A stretch of 64,000 nt of DNA from Coniochaeta sp. PMI_546 (lineage: Eukaryota > Ascomycota > Sordariomycetes > Coniochaetales > Coniochaetaceae): positions 620,001 through 684,000 of the forward strand of contig MU271149.1 of assembly GCA_021432605.1 (NCBI GenBank), read 5' to 3'. Of this stretch, positions 10,365 through 20,822 are shown piece by piece. Position 1 is the first letter of the stretch; the number at the start of each line of letters is the position of its first letter. A program made the position numbers and the translations under genes. The notes beneath the pieces were generated by a model. That model was given only the letters and a program-made list of their open reading frames with translations. It did not search any database and had not been told where the DNA came from.

Positions 10365-13190
10365 TCACCTCCCTTCAAGAGCAGCAGCAGCCCTCTCCAG
10401 GAAGGCATTGAACTCCTTGATTTGCTTCAAGGTGCCGCCCTGGCCGCTCTTACTGCAAGCCTGCTCAGCAACTTTACTGATCAAGAACTCTAAATTCGCC
10501 AGATCCGCCTTGCCCTGTTCCGCCGCCGAAAGCTCCTCGGCAGCTAGCCCTTTTTCGACAGCCAGATCGATATCGTGCATCGTGGAGGAGAGGCTGATGT
10601 GTTGCTAGCCACAACGTTAGCAAAACACAGCATAAATATAGAAACCATCAGGCCTAGACGAGCAAAACATACCATAGCAACCCCCCTCTCCGCCTCATGC
10701 CGAACCCTGACCGCATCCTTCCGCAACTCGACAACCTCTTTCTCCCTCCGAATCCTCAGAATCTCCTCCCTCAGCGCAATCTTGTCCTTCTGCGCCGCCC
10801 TAACCCGTTTCTGCAGCGCATGGAGCGTATCAAGCGCAATAGTATGCTCCAACAACCTCGTGCGCAGCTCCTCGCGAAACGCCTCCAGTGCGCGCATCAT
10901 GGTCTTGACCTCCCTCCTCGCCGCCGCATCGGCCGCCGCCCGCCCTTGCTCCTGCAGATTGGACATGAAGGAGCCGACCAACTCGTCGCACATCTGCGCC
11001 AGGACGTCGACGGCGTTCACGCCTGCTCGGCTGGCAAAGGGGATCGTGTCGGACCCCAGGATGTCGGCTTCACCGTCGTCGCCGTCGTGCCGGACTTTCT
11101 TAGTGAAGCGCTGGACTGTGATGGGGAAGGTGCCGCCTTTGACTTCGTCAACTTCCAACTCGTCTTGATCGCCTGTCGGACCGGCTGTTCTGCTCTTCCT
11201 CTTGGCGGGAGGTTTCCTGGGTGGTTGAACAACAGCCGCGGCTTGTTGCTTCTCCTTGCGGGTCTTGGGTGGTTGCTGTATTGCCGGACTCTGGGGTGGC
11301 TTTCTCCGCCGCCGTTTAGCGGCTGGCTGTTCCTCTTCCTGTTGCTCGGTTTCGTCTGCCTCCGTTGGAGCTTGGATACTTCTCCGGGGCCGTTTGCGAC
11401 CTAGACGGCGGGCTGCTTCTGTTTCGTCTATCTGCTCTGCTTCCTCAATCTCCTCTTGGTGCTCCACTGGCTGAACCTTTGTGTGCTGACGCTTGGAGAT
11501 CTGTGTCTTCTGGACTTCCGTAGGTGGTTTGGCAGCTGCTCTACTCGGTTGTCCGCCAGATCGCTTCGCTTTTAGGCTCTCCTTCTGCGGCGACTGGGGC
11601 TTTGGAGCGGCCTTCGGTGGCTTTGTCCTAGCAGGTGGTGGTCCCATAACCTCACGCGTCTTCTCCGGTGAGAGCTCATCAACCTCAGCCAGCACAGCGC
11701 TCCCGTCAGACACCCTGACACTCCTTCTGGCAATTCGAGCGGGGGCGGGCGACGGCTCGTCAAGTTCATCAGCCTCAATGTCAACCAGAGGCCCTGTTTT
11801 CCGTCTGGTGCTCCGAGTCGATGCCGACGACGGTGCATCAACCTCGCCAGCAGCACTCTGAGGCACAGGCCCGACGCGCCGCTTGACAGCCTTAGCAGAG
11901 GCCGGTGACTGTTCATCAACCGCGCTAGCCTCAGCCCTAGGCCTAGGTGGATGCCTTACACTCCGCCTCATGGTCCGGGCAACCGCAGGCGAAAGCTCAT
12001 CAACGCCGTTCTGTGCCCTTTGTGCGGAAAGCCGGACGCTCCGCTTCCCCGCAGCAGGCGATGCCGAAACAGCAGGGGCAGGCGAAAGCTCATCGACCTC
12101 ACCCTGCCCAAAGCCAGCAGCACCCAAGCCAGACCGTCTGATAGTTCGCTTCGGCGCACTCTTTTGCACCTCCTGTAAAGCCGCCTCCTTCTCCACGTGT
12201 CGCACATCCTTCTCCCTCTTCTTCTCAACAGTCTTCCTCTCCCTGTCTCGCTGAGCAGCCTTCCTGATCAAAGGCGAGCTCCCCACCCCAAGCACGGGCG
12301 AAACATCCACCTCCGCCGCAATCTCATCCTCATCCTCCGGCTCTACCTCCCTTGGCGACCTCCTTTGGTGACTGTGCTGCTGCATAACCCTCTGCAGCAT
12401 CGCGCTCGAGCTAGTAGCAACCTCACTAACCCTCACCACCCTTCTCCGCCGTCCGCTCCCCGGCGCGTTAGCGGGGCTCTCCTGAACGATATCAATAACC
12501 TCCTCTCTCGTAGCCACAGCCGTACCCCTCTGTGCAGTACGGGGCGTCGGGCGCGGAAGTGACTCCAGGTCATCTTCCTCCACCTCCCCCGGTGTACGCG
12601 CCGCGATCGACCTACGCAACGCGTCAGCCGCGGGTCCGGAGCGTGTCGACCGCGGACTATGTCGTGACCGAGTCTCTTCCGTTGAGTTGTCTGGTAAATC
12701 GTACGGGTCCGGTCTTGCCGTCGCCGTCCCCCTTCCCGAGCGCGTGGTAGGTAGCGGTAGTGGGGGTGGTGCCAGCGGCGCAACAGGCGTGCGCGCAGCG
12801 ATTTGTCCATGGCTCGGGTCGTCGTGTGCGATGCGCCGGCGCTTGGCGGACGTGTTAGGATTCGCCGAGCGCGGAGCTCGTGGCGGAGGAGGAGTGGGCG
12901 GGGGAGGTGGTGCAATGGATGAGATGGATCGGTTGGCGTCGGCCGCGGGTGAAGGTGCCGCTACGATTGAAGGTTCTGCTTCGGGGAGGACGAAGCCGAA
13001 GGATATGTCTTCTACTTGGTGGCGACTGGGCCACGGTTAGCGGTGGTAGATATTGAGATGGGAGAGGACAGGGTGTTGACTTACCCAGCTCCACGCAGGC
13101 GCGAGGCCATGCGTTCTTCTCGGCCTAGATAGCTTTGTCAGACTTGTTCCATGTTCGGAAAGCCGCGACGACGGACTTACTTGTCGCCAT
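10365..13190 (-). CDS. AME1: Inner kinetochore protein Ame1/CENP-U (Mis17-like)
   Basis: Model: complement(join(10365..10604,10673..13025,13085..13124,13181..13190)), 880 aa. The first two exons are only 10 and 40 nt: ATGGCGACAA joins to give MATSREERMASRLRGAG, then RHQVEDISFGFVLPEAEP. Donors are GTAAGT, GTAAGT and GTATGT. The basic N terminus and the C-terminal coiled coil (about 640-830, FVxFPITVQRF-like start, then long heptad stretches to FLISKVAEQ) match fungal Ame1, part of the COMA/CENP-O-P-Q-U complex linking centromeric chromatin to the Mis12 complex. The middle 400 residues are disordered and basic, with six spaced (V/D)DE-x-SP units, each followed by an RR or KR cluster, that look like CDK-type phosphosites. 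Family assignment rests on both termini, so it is good but not certain. Confidence 0.82.
11665..12110 (-). repeat. Coding repeat array in Ame1: six DELSP-type units
   Basis: Inside the Ame1-like gene six degenerate units occur at about 30-40 residue spacing: EVDELSPAP, GVDELSPAV, AVDEQSPAS, EVDAPSSAS, ELDEPSPAP and EVDELSPEK. Most are followed by a basic cluster such as MRRSVR, VKRRVG, TRRKTG or ARRSVR. On the plus strand they show as recurring gctcatcaac-like strings near 12090, 11995, 11910, 11835, 11765 and 11675. The DNA copies have diverged, so this is an old protein-level repeat rather than a fresh minisatellite. Confidence 0.8.
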
Positions 13191-13870
13191 AGCGGCGCAG
13201 TTGTAGGTGCGTTGGAATTGGGTAGCGATGCTATTTCATGGCTGGATACCTTATTCCATCGGCGAGGTCGTGGTCTGGAAACGCGCTGCAATGGAAGACG
13301 CGACGTGGGGGCCGTTTTGGAAAGTTTCGCGGAACCGCTCTCGGATCCCCCGCCGTCCTGTGAATCCCTGGATCGCCGTTTTGAGTTCAACACGGAGAAA
13401 CGCGCCGTTTCTAGCTCGTCCAATTCAAGTTGCGACGAGGTGAACAATCAAGAGGCATAACGGGTACGTTGTTGATAATTCATACGGAATCTATTGGGTA
13501 TCTTTAAATAAAAGCACACGTGTATCTGTTGCTCCAGTATTTTACAGAGACGGACCAGTACGAGATTTCCTCCTAGTCCTCGAAGAATTGCCCGTGTCTT
13601 GTCGCAACTGACTGTTCAGGATCTTGGTTGCTACCTGATGCCTCAGCTGTCAAGTTTGGGACAGGTCATCGAACAATCTACGCCGTCAAGGCGCTTTTGT
13701 CTGTGGGCAGAGTTGTCGTTTTAGTTATCATCCGTTTTCAGCACTTCCTGCCTCTTCCATTCAGGCCCTTTATGAACCCAGCGCATCTTGCTCTCATCGA
13801 AAGTATGACTACAGTATGCATCGTTAGAGAATCTCAATATCGCCCGAGCGTACTGCTAAAGTAAAATGCC
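13191..13870. other. Intergenic, Ame1 5' region and LicD-like 3' region
   Basis: About 680 bases. It should include the promoter of the Ame1-like gene and the 3' UTR of the LicD-like gene, both on the minus strand. No other feature is supported; frames on either strand lack recognisable motifs. Confidence 0.55.
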
Positions 13871-14912
13871 TTACTCGCGGTATTTAGTATTCTTCAAACC
13901 ATCTTCACCATATTCGGAGACAAGGAATTCCTTATATCGGTATGGAATCTTGGCAGGGACGCCCTCAAAGGTCGTTTTGCGGAGGGGAAAGACATATGTG
14001 TCCTAACTCCAGGGTCAGCCCACGGTCAGCCAACATAGAACGTCGAACTGTGTCCGAATCATGCTCACCCTGAATTCGTGGCCGTCCTTGCAGCTCATCA
14101 TGCCCTCTCCTTGTGGATGGGTAAGGTTATATCGGGCAGCAGTGATGTCAATGAAGAGACCAGTCTCTGTATCAATCCATCTGGCATCGATATGGTTGTG
14201 TACGTCTGTCTGCTCTCGGTTCTCGTAGTTTGGGTTGATTTCTAGCAGGTAGTTCTTCCCTTGTTTATAGCCCGGGGTCTTGAACCAGAAGGTGGTCATG
14301 TTGTAGTATGCTGCGAGATAGTATATGCTGCTCTCAGTGACCATGACGTCAACATCTGAATCCCAGGGCAGAATCTATCGGGCCATTAGCTGTGAAGCAC
14401 TCGTAGAAGATAGAAACGATGAGGAAGCCGACCTTCTCTCCCCACCACCATCCTAGTAGGGAGCCATGCACAAGCCATGTGTCGATTCCGAGTTGAGCAA
14501 ACGTGCTAAGATATGTCCGCATGAGGTTTCTTAGCGCTCTTTTCTGGTCGAGGTAATCGAGTGCATGGTCGGCGAATCTGAGAGACAGTCAACTACAGCT
14601 TCTCACTCCATAACGTCTTTGTGTGCAACTGACCTGCCATCGTAGTGCGCCTGAAAGCTTTGGCATGTGTCAGTGAAGCACAAACAGACAGCAGCTATCA
14701 GCCTTACGTTGATTCATCTGTGCCCGATTGGTCAGAGTCGTAGTCAATCTTAACCACAAACGGGGGTTCAACATACGAAAGTATTTGTTCTCTGGTTCGC
14801 CGCCATCTTCGCTCGCTGCTACTTGCTGATGGCGCCGTACCGGCCAGGAACTAGTCTCCCCTCTTGCGTCGGTGACCAAGGCCGTGAGCAAGACCACAAT
14901 GCCAAGGTGCAT
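13871..14912 (-). CDS. LicD/FKTN-type phospho-sugar transferase (Mnn4-like)
   Basis: Model: complement(join(13871..14002,14069..14374,14433..14577,14634..14657,14708..14717,14777..14912)), 250 aa. The start at 14912 gives a signal peptide (MHLGIVVLLTALVTDARG); an in-frame ATG at 14984 would add 24 residues. A 10-nt and a 24-nt exon are needed to rebuild KYF-HEST-FQAHYDGRFAD, which is the usual fungal LicD entry motif. Splice sites include a weak donor (GTCGGC at 14432) and an AAAG acceptor at 14658. The core motif HGSLLGWWWGEK-ILPWDSDVDVMV holds the DxDxD metal site, followed by YYLAAYYNMTT, EINPNY, IDARWIDTETGLFIDIT, and FEGVPAKIPY near the end. Family members transfer phosphorylated groups to glycans; fungal ones are linked to mannosylphosphorylation of cell-wall glycoproteins in the Golgi. 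The exact substrate is unknown. Confidence 0.85.
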
Positions 14913-17250
14913 TGTAGACAAGAGCACAGGGATTTTGAGTATGCCGGATCGACTCAGACGAGTCTGTCTCAACGGCTGAGACAAGCAGGACTTTGGCTGA
15001 CGACAATTTTCCAGACACCGACCTGGAGTACAGTCTAACTGAGGCAGGAACGAACCAAGTGGCTGGCTCGGAAAATTGCAGCCCCTTCCTTATTGCAGAG
15101 TTGGACTTCAGCTCGTCGTCCTGTTCGCCCAAGGAGTTGTTGACGGTTCATCGGAGGGTGTTTAGAATCTGTGCACGTGCTGTGATTCTCAAGACAAAGT
15201 TTATATGGTTCTTCTGACATTTGAATTCTGCAAAGATGCGATCAGGGAGCTGCAGAGATGCCCTCTACCTACGGGAAGGGCCACGAACGCATAGGTGGAT
15301 TTCAAAAAGTCCCGAAGCTGTCGCACTAACACTAGATTTTGTACAGGCAGTCCACCATATGAATGATCATAAGAAACATGGCGGCCGCGTCATCGGAACG
15401 TCTCCGAGATTCATTCCTTGAGGTGGGTTCCAGGTTCCCGGCCAGCCCCCGCACAACTTCCGAAACGCTCCACCAAAGCGGTTGGGCCCGCATCCCTGCT
15501 GAACCCCCACGTTTGTCCACCGCCGCTAGCCTTACACCAGCGGTTGACCGAGCCTTATTCCACTTGACTGTAAGCATACATACGGATTTGGTCTTGGTTG
15601 TAGTTATCTCTCTCCCGATAGGGGACGCAGGATACCACATGTAGGTCCGGTTCGACAATCTTGAATGTCGAACACCTAGCCCGAGCAGATTTGGGATGCG
15701 CCGGCAGCCCAAAAGAAGATTGGTAACATGAACTCGAACTTAACCACGATAATTGTCTGAGAGAGCCCAAATTCTCAACCAGCATCGGCCATGGCAAAGG
15801 ACCAGTATACTGAGAAGTTCGAGCCAAACATGCCACTGGTCAGCTCCTGACAGCGTGGGTCAAGATGTCCGAGTCTGTCCCCTACTCGTCCTGGTCCAGA
15901 TGACTAGAGAGCAGCAGAAGTGGAAGGCGAATCAGGCAATGCTGTAACCGGGCATGTAGGAATAGCTCAATACCGGAGACTGGTTTGATGTCACCATCCA
16001 TCGTTTCGAGACTAGAAAACCTCGGAACATTTTCGCAACAGTTGCAGTGATTAGCACCAGACACTCAATCTTCGCGAATGTCGAAGGGATGATAGCTGGG
16101 AGGGTCGAACTGATTGGAAAGACGCAACTTATCCTCGACGTGCCGTTGTTTTATTACTATATATATATATATATATATATATGACTACTCGGTGCCGCCG
16201 CAATTCGACAGCTCTGTGGACCTCGAGCGTTCACACGAAGCTACTGGATCCCATGATATTGGCGCGAGTGTTCCGGTGTTCGACGGTTGTGCTTTGGTTT
16301 GAGCTATTGTTCCATGATTGGTATGATGGTGCACCCAGCCGTTGCTGATCGGGAAGGGGAAAAGCAGATGCGTCACAGTCGGGCTGTTGTTCTTCGGCGT
16401 TTGGTGTTTCCGGCAACCCTTCGCCAGAAGAGGTCGAAGAAGCCAGCTAGAGACGAGAACTGAGGGGAGTGGAATTCGGTGGTCTGAACCGCGGGTGAAC
16501 GGCTCTCAGGTGCGATCATTTCGTTCTCTCATCGCCTTGTCTGAGATAAATAAGAACATTAAATTCCATCACCGTCGAGATCGCGTCCAGCAGTTGTCTT
16601 GTCATTGGGCATGGAGGTTGAGGAACATGTATAGCTCTTGTGTGAGCCTCCAACGTCACATTCGCGACCCGGAGGGCACATATCATCCCAAACATTTGGC
16701 TACTTGCTTCGCCTATGTTGGAACCGTGGATGGTGGTCCCTAGCGGTACTCTTTTCTACACAGGCGTCATTATCATATGATTCCTGGAGCGTGCTTCCTG
16801 GTGATTCAAGCGTCAAAGGATGATGCCGGCTGTTGCCGGCTGTCCATATTGAGAGGGGCTAAGGCCGCCTAGAGGAAGCTCTAACGTAATTGGTCTCCGC
16901 GCAGTGTCTCCGGTTATCGCGACCACGCATCCCGACACGCAAGCTCTCCATGCAGCCATCTTACATCCGTTCGACTGCCTGGATCTCATAATCAGCCTAC
17001 CGCGCTGAGAGGGCATTTCGTCTACTCTGTTTTCCTAGCTTGAAGCTGTTGGACTGCCATTTCTCTCCACCTAACACTGACGGCAGTGATGCGATAAGAC
17101 CAACGTCCGGAACAACCTCCGCGCCCCTGACTTGTCGCCGCGAGACTACCCTTCGCTACGAGCTCAAGACAACATGTTACCACATGCATGGAATGTGTGT
17201 TATTCCTCTGGCAGCAGCTCAGTTGGATGAAGCTTACAGACCGTAACTAG
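14913..17250. other. Long intergenic region without supported gene
   Basis: About 2.3 kb upstream of the LicD-like gene and upstream of the HDEL receptor. Short open frames on both strands (up to about 130 codons) show no domain, no consistent splice sites and no familiar motif. It contains an AT microsatellite at 16158-16182. The first exon of the receptor gene must lie in its last few hundred bases. Confidence 0.55.
16158..16182. repeat. (TA)n microsatellite
   Basis: Uninterrupted TA dinucleotides, about 12 units, in intergenic DNA. Likely length-polymorphic between strains. Confidence 0.95.
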
Positions 17251-18427
17251 ATCTTCCGCATCCTCGCCGACCTCTCCCACCTGGCGGCGAAATGCATCCT
17301 CATCTTCTCCATCCACCGTAACAGGAGTGCCGAAGGTTCGTCTCCTCACGGTTCTCATGATAGCAAGTCGCGGCTAACAATGAAAACAGGTGTCTCCCTC
17401 ATAACACAGATCCTCTACGCAGCCGTATTCTGCACCCGGTATCTCGACCTCTTCCACGAAACAATACCATGGAACTACTTCTTCAAGGTGTTCTACATCC
17501 TCTCGAGCTTCTACACCATCTTCATCATGCGCTGGGCCTACCCCCGCACGCGCGAACGCGAGATAGCCTGGAAGCTAGGCGCCGCCGTCGTGGCAGGGTC
17601 TTTGCTCCTCTCGCCGTTCGTAATGCTCATCTTTGAGAAGAAGCAATACTGGAGCTTCCGCATCGTGAGTTGTTCCCTACCCACTTACTCATAACCAGCA
17701 CTGTTTGCTAACCACCTTCCGTCAGTGGCTCCTCACCTTCTCCATAATCCTCGAATCTGTCTGCGTTCTGCCCCAACTCCTCCTCCTCCGCCAGACCACC
17801 GTGCCGACCGTGATCACCTCCTTTTACATCCTCTTCCTCGGCTCCTACCGCGGCCTGTACATCCTCAACTGGATCTGGCGCGAGCTGGACATCAACGACC
17901 GCCCTCCCAACCCCATTTCCATCATCTTCGGCCTCATCCAGACAGCGCTGTACCTGGACTTCGCGTGGGTCTACTGGACGCGGCAGCGCGTCAAGCTGCG
18001 CGACGGCGCGGTCGTCGACGCGGACGATCTGCGGAGGGGTTGGCTGCTCAACCGCATCTTCGGCAAGCATATCGATACCACGCCTGAGGATGACGAAGAG
18101 GGTCGGCCTGCGCTCGGGGCTAGAGGAGGCAACAGGGGTGGTGCTGGCGCGCGGTCGAAGTGGGGAGCAAGGGGGATCTCTGTCAGTGCGGATGATGGTG
18201 TACTGGAGGAGGCCCACGGGCTGGTTGGGGACAGTGATGATGAGGAGCACGGCATCACCGCCTCCGGCTCGGTTGACCCGGATGCCAAGATGAGGGACCC
18301 GGATGAGTTGGCCAAGGCGCTGGATGAGGATGATGAGGATGGTACGTTGCCTAGTTCGAGTGGGCAGGCGGACGCTAGGGGAACGCCGAGTGGTGTTCGG
18401 GGTGGTGATGAGTGGAACGACGACTGA
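17251..18427 (+). CDS. erd2: ER lumen protein-retaining receptor Erd2 with acidic tail
   Basis: Exons 17251..17335, 17390..17664 and 17726..18427 splice in frame (introns of 54 and 61 nt, the first with a GCTAAC branch), giving 353 residues from IFRILADLSH on. A TAG acceptor lies right before ATC at 17251, so a tiny first exon encoding the Met is missing; ATGGAATGT at 17188-17196 with a weak GTGTTA donor is the only candidate I can see. Seven membrane segments and the motifs RNRSAEGVSLITQILY, FCTRYLDLF, LLTFSIILESVCVLPQL, YRGLYILNWIWR and YLDFAWVYW identify the HDEL/KDEL receptor that returns ER residents from the Golgi. Normal family length is about 210-220; this protein continues about 150 residues further in a Gly-, Asp- and Glu-rich tail (ending GGDEWNDD) on the cytosolic side. 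Confidence 0.92.
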
Positions 18428-18670
18428 GATTGTGGTGATGAGCGGGGTGGTGGCAACGAATACATGTACAAACTATACTGTTCTTTACTTTTGATGCTTC
18501 ATGAACGAGAAAGAAGGGAATGGATTGGGGCTTCATGGCCGCTTTTGGAGGTGTTCTAGCTACAAGCTCGGCGTACGGGACTTAGCTCAAGAGGTCGATA
18601 TGGCGTGCATTATCCACAACCTCACGCTCAATCAAACCCTCGTATATTCTGCTTTGTTTGTTGTAATTTC
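18315..18670 (+). repeat. Direct repeat copy A (Erd2 3' end plus flank)
   Basis: The stretch starting aaggcgctggatgaggat at about 18315 runs through the Erd2 stop into the 3' flank (gagaaagaagggaatgg around 18510). A diverged copy in the same orientation begins at about 23457. This copy is the intact, functional one. Confidence 0.7.
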
Positions 18671-19217
18671 TACACGACTGGAAACTCGGGTGTCCCGTCC
18701 GCTGTCCTACCGAGAAGTTATCGGGATCTTCTGTTGTTGAGCGGCAGCTAAGGCGAGCATAGCTAGATGTCCAACTTTTCCTTACTTGGGGCGAAATGCT
18801 TAGGAAGTGTTCGCAATAGTCGAGTTTACGAGCTGGAACCCATGTATTAAAGCCTGGCCTGTCAAACCCAAGAGCGTAAAGTCGTCTGGGGGCTTACCAT
18901 TCTAGGTTTGGGGAGGTTATACCAATGTTTCTTCCTCTTGACTGTCGATTTACTCTCGCAGAAATCAATGATGGGAAAAGAGTAACTCAGTGCTCCAATG
19001 TCGCGACATAATTGTTTCATGCGGCTCAGGTGCTCTTCGGATGCCATGAATCGCAAGAGCTGCTGTTGGCTTGGTAAATCGATCGAGAAATTCTGACTTT
19101 ATAGCATAGCAGGCTGAGGATATGGTGAGAAAGTCAGATTCTCGTGCTTATATATTCGTCTTTCTAAAATCGTCATGAAGCGAGGAATGACTATGAATAC
19201 ACCGAATGTGATAACGA
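18428..19217. other. Intergenic downstream of Erd2
   Basis: About 800 bases. Its first 130-240 bases resemble, with decay, the sequence at about 23566-23790, as part of a direct repeat that begins in the Erd2 tail. No gene is visible. Confidence 0.5.
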
Positions 19218-19830
19218 TTGACAGCGAGTCTCGAGATCGTCTATCTTGCGCAGAGCAGCAGATACATCACCGAAACCCCTTACACGACCTCATCCCCTAT
19301 TGACGACATACCAGGCGTCAAGACTGAAAACCATGGCTGGGAGTTTCATTCTACATTGATTTCCGACACGCGGAAAACGTTCGAGCCCAATGTGAACGTT
19401 CAAAATCTTCGGTATATCTCCTGCGACAATGCGCAGGATAGAGACTGAAGGGCCGCTGTGATATCTTAACTACGTCGACACTAACCTTTCACCGCTGAGC
19501 TGGCCGTCTGACTGACCTGGCGCCGGAACAGACAGCATATGAAGGTTCTTCAACGACTCTGACCACTTGCATTATGTGACTGGCGAAGCGTGGATCCACC
19601 CAATGACTTGATCGCGAACAACAATATCGGGTACACGAGGGGGTTGGGTGAGAGCTGCTTCCTCCAGCACGAGGCGAATCACAAATGGTGGTACCTCGCG
19701 AATCAGTCACCTAGTGAAGTGGTCATCCTCCGCAATGTATACATCACGGAGCCAGAAAATGCGCGTGAGTCTCCCACTCCCGTGACCATAAGTAAGGTTG
19801 AAGTTGATGTGTATGTTTAGGCCGATCCTA
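19218..19830 (+). pseudogene. Relic of a CmcJ/AsaB-like hydroxylase/desaturase gene
   Basis: Two coding fragments in one orientation. The first (19218-19445) reads like the family N terminus: YLAQSSRYITETPYTTSS, then IDDIPGVKTENHGWEFHST. The second (about 19588-19818) resembles the C-terminal part: PPNDL, then YTRGLGESCFLQHE and HKWWYLANQSPSEVVILRN, matching the family pattern GE-x-HxPxHxWYYFxxQxPDEvxlik. The middle, which should carry the first part of the active site, is absent or unreadable, and the fragments do not join as exons. The family (7-alpha-cephem-methoxylase P8-related) acts in fungal secondary metabolism. Identification comes from memory of the pattern only. Confidence 0.45.
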
Positions 19831-20163
19831 TAAGTGGGTTTCATTGTGCGTCGTAACACCCATCTGTGACTGAGGAGGTTCGGCTAGTGGCATGGTATTA
19901 TTGAATATAGTGTGTGGATGCGGGAATATAGTCGTTGAATTCTCTTGGACATGAAAGAGAGGCGGGCTAGGCAGTCTCGGATATAATAAAATGACGGGCA
20001 TCCTAGGCTATCTAGTCGCGTAACACCAAAGCCATCATGGCGTTTGGTCCCAGTAGCGTGCCTTGAAGAAGAAAACCAGCGCCATGAGACCGATGCGTTC
20101 TGTAGCTTATGAATCATTAATTAGTGGCAGCCGAAACAATCGAGTTACATGGCATGCCATACC

Positions 20164-20822
20164 TTAAAGATCAGATTCAGTGGCTGGAATGACGACTGGC
20201 CATTTACCATTTTGCTCGCCATCGAGTTGCTCAATGGCTCGCTCCGGCGATAGCACAGGCTGGCTGGTGTTAGGAGTGAACCACTCCTTCCATAGCTGCT
20301 GTGTCATGACATCGGTTATGGGAGATTCGATTTCGGTCATCTTGATTGTGTCCAGATGACGAGCGTAGAAAGTATCGTTACAGGAACTGCGATGGCACGA
20401 GGAGCCGTGGGAAAATATGATAATCACAGGTTTCAAAATGAAAACCTGGATGGTTCTCCAGTTCCGCTGTTTGGAAGGAGTAGAGCAGAGATAGTTATAT
20501 AGACGGCAGGGTCGCCCGAAAATAAAATACCTTTAAGTAGTAGGCACCGGGGAAATGCAGCGCTCCTTGGTGTCATCACATAGTACACGCTGGTTTGTAG
20601 TGATAAGGCATGACCCGCAGGTTGAATGGACGCAACGACCTGTTCTTTGCCCACCTTATCCTCTTCTGCTAAGTACTTTCTTTCAATTTTCCCGAAAGCT
20701 TCACGACCTTGCCCTAGCAAACCTTGGATCAATTGAATGTCGTAGGGAGACTGGCCAAGGTCATCCTTCGGCTTGGAAGTGTCCATCCCCAAAGTCAAAG
20801 AAGCTGGGAATGCCAATTGCAA
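20164..20822 (-). other. Unassigned minus-strand open frames
   Basis: Two frames of 90 and 129 codons (20164-20436 and 20433-20822) overlap at their ends, and the second runs over the start of the amidase pseudogene. I recognise no domain. They may be remnants of another gene or chance. No product is proposed. Confidence 0.2.

Noticed and set aside
13037-13447. 136-codon minus-strand frame overlapping the first Ame1 exons
   Set aside because: It runs through two splice donors in a different frame; the spliced MATSREER start matches the family better.
17725-18250. Alternative-frame and antisense open frames over Erd2 exon 3
   Set aside because: Composition artefacts of GC-rich exon sequence; the frame with the membrane segments is clear.
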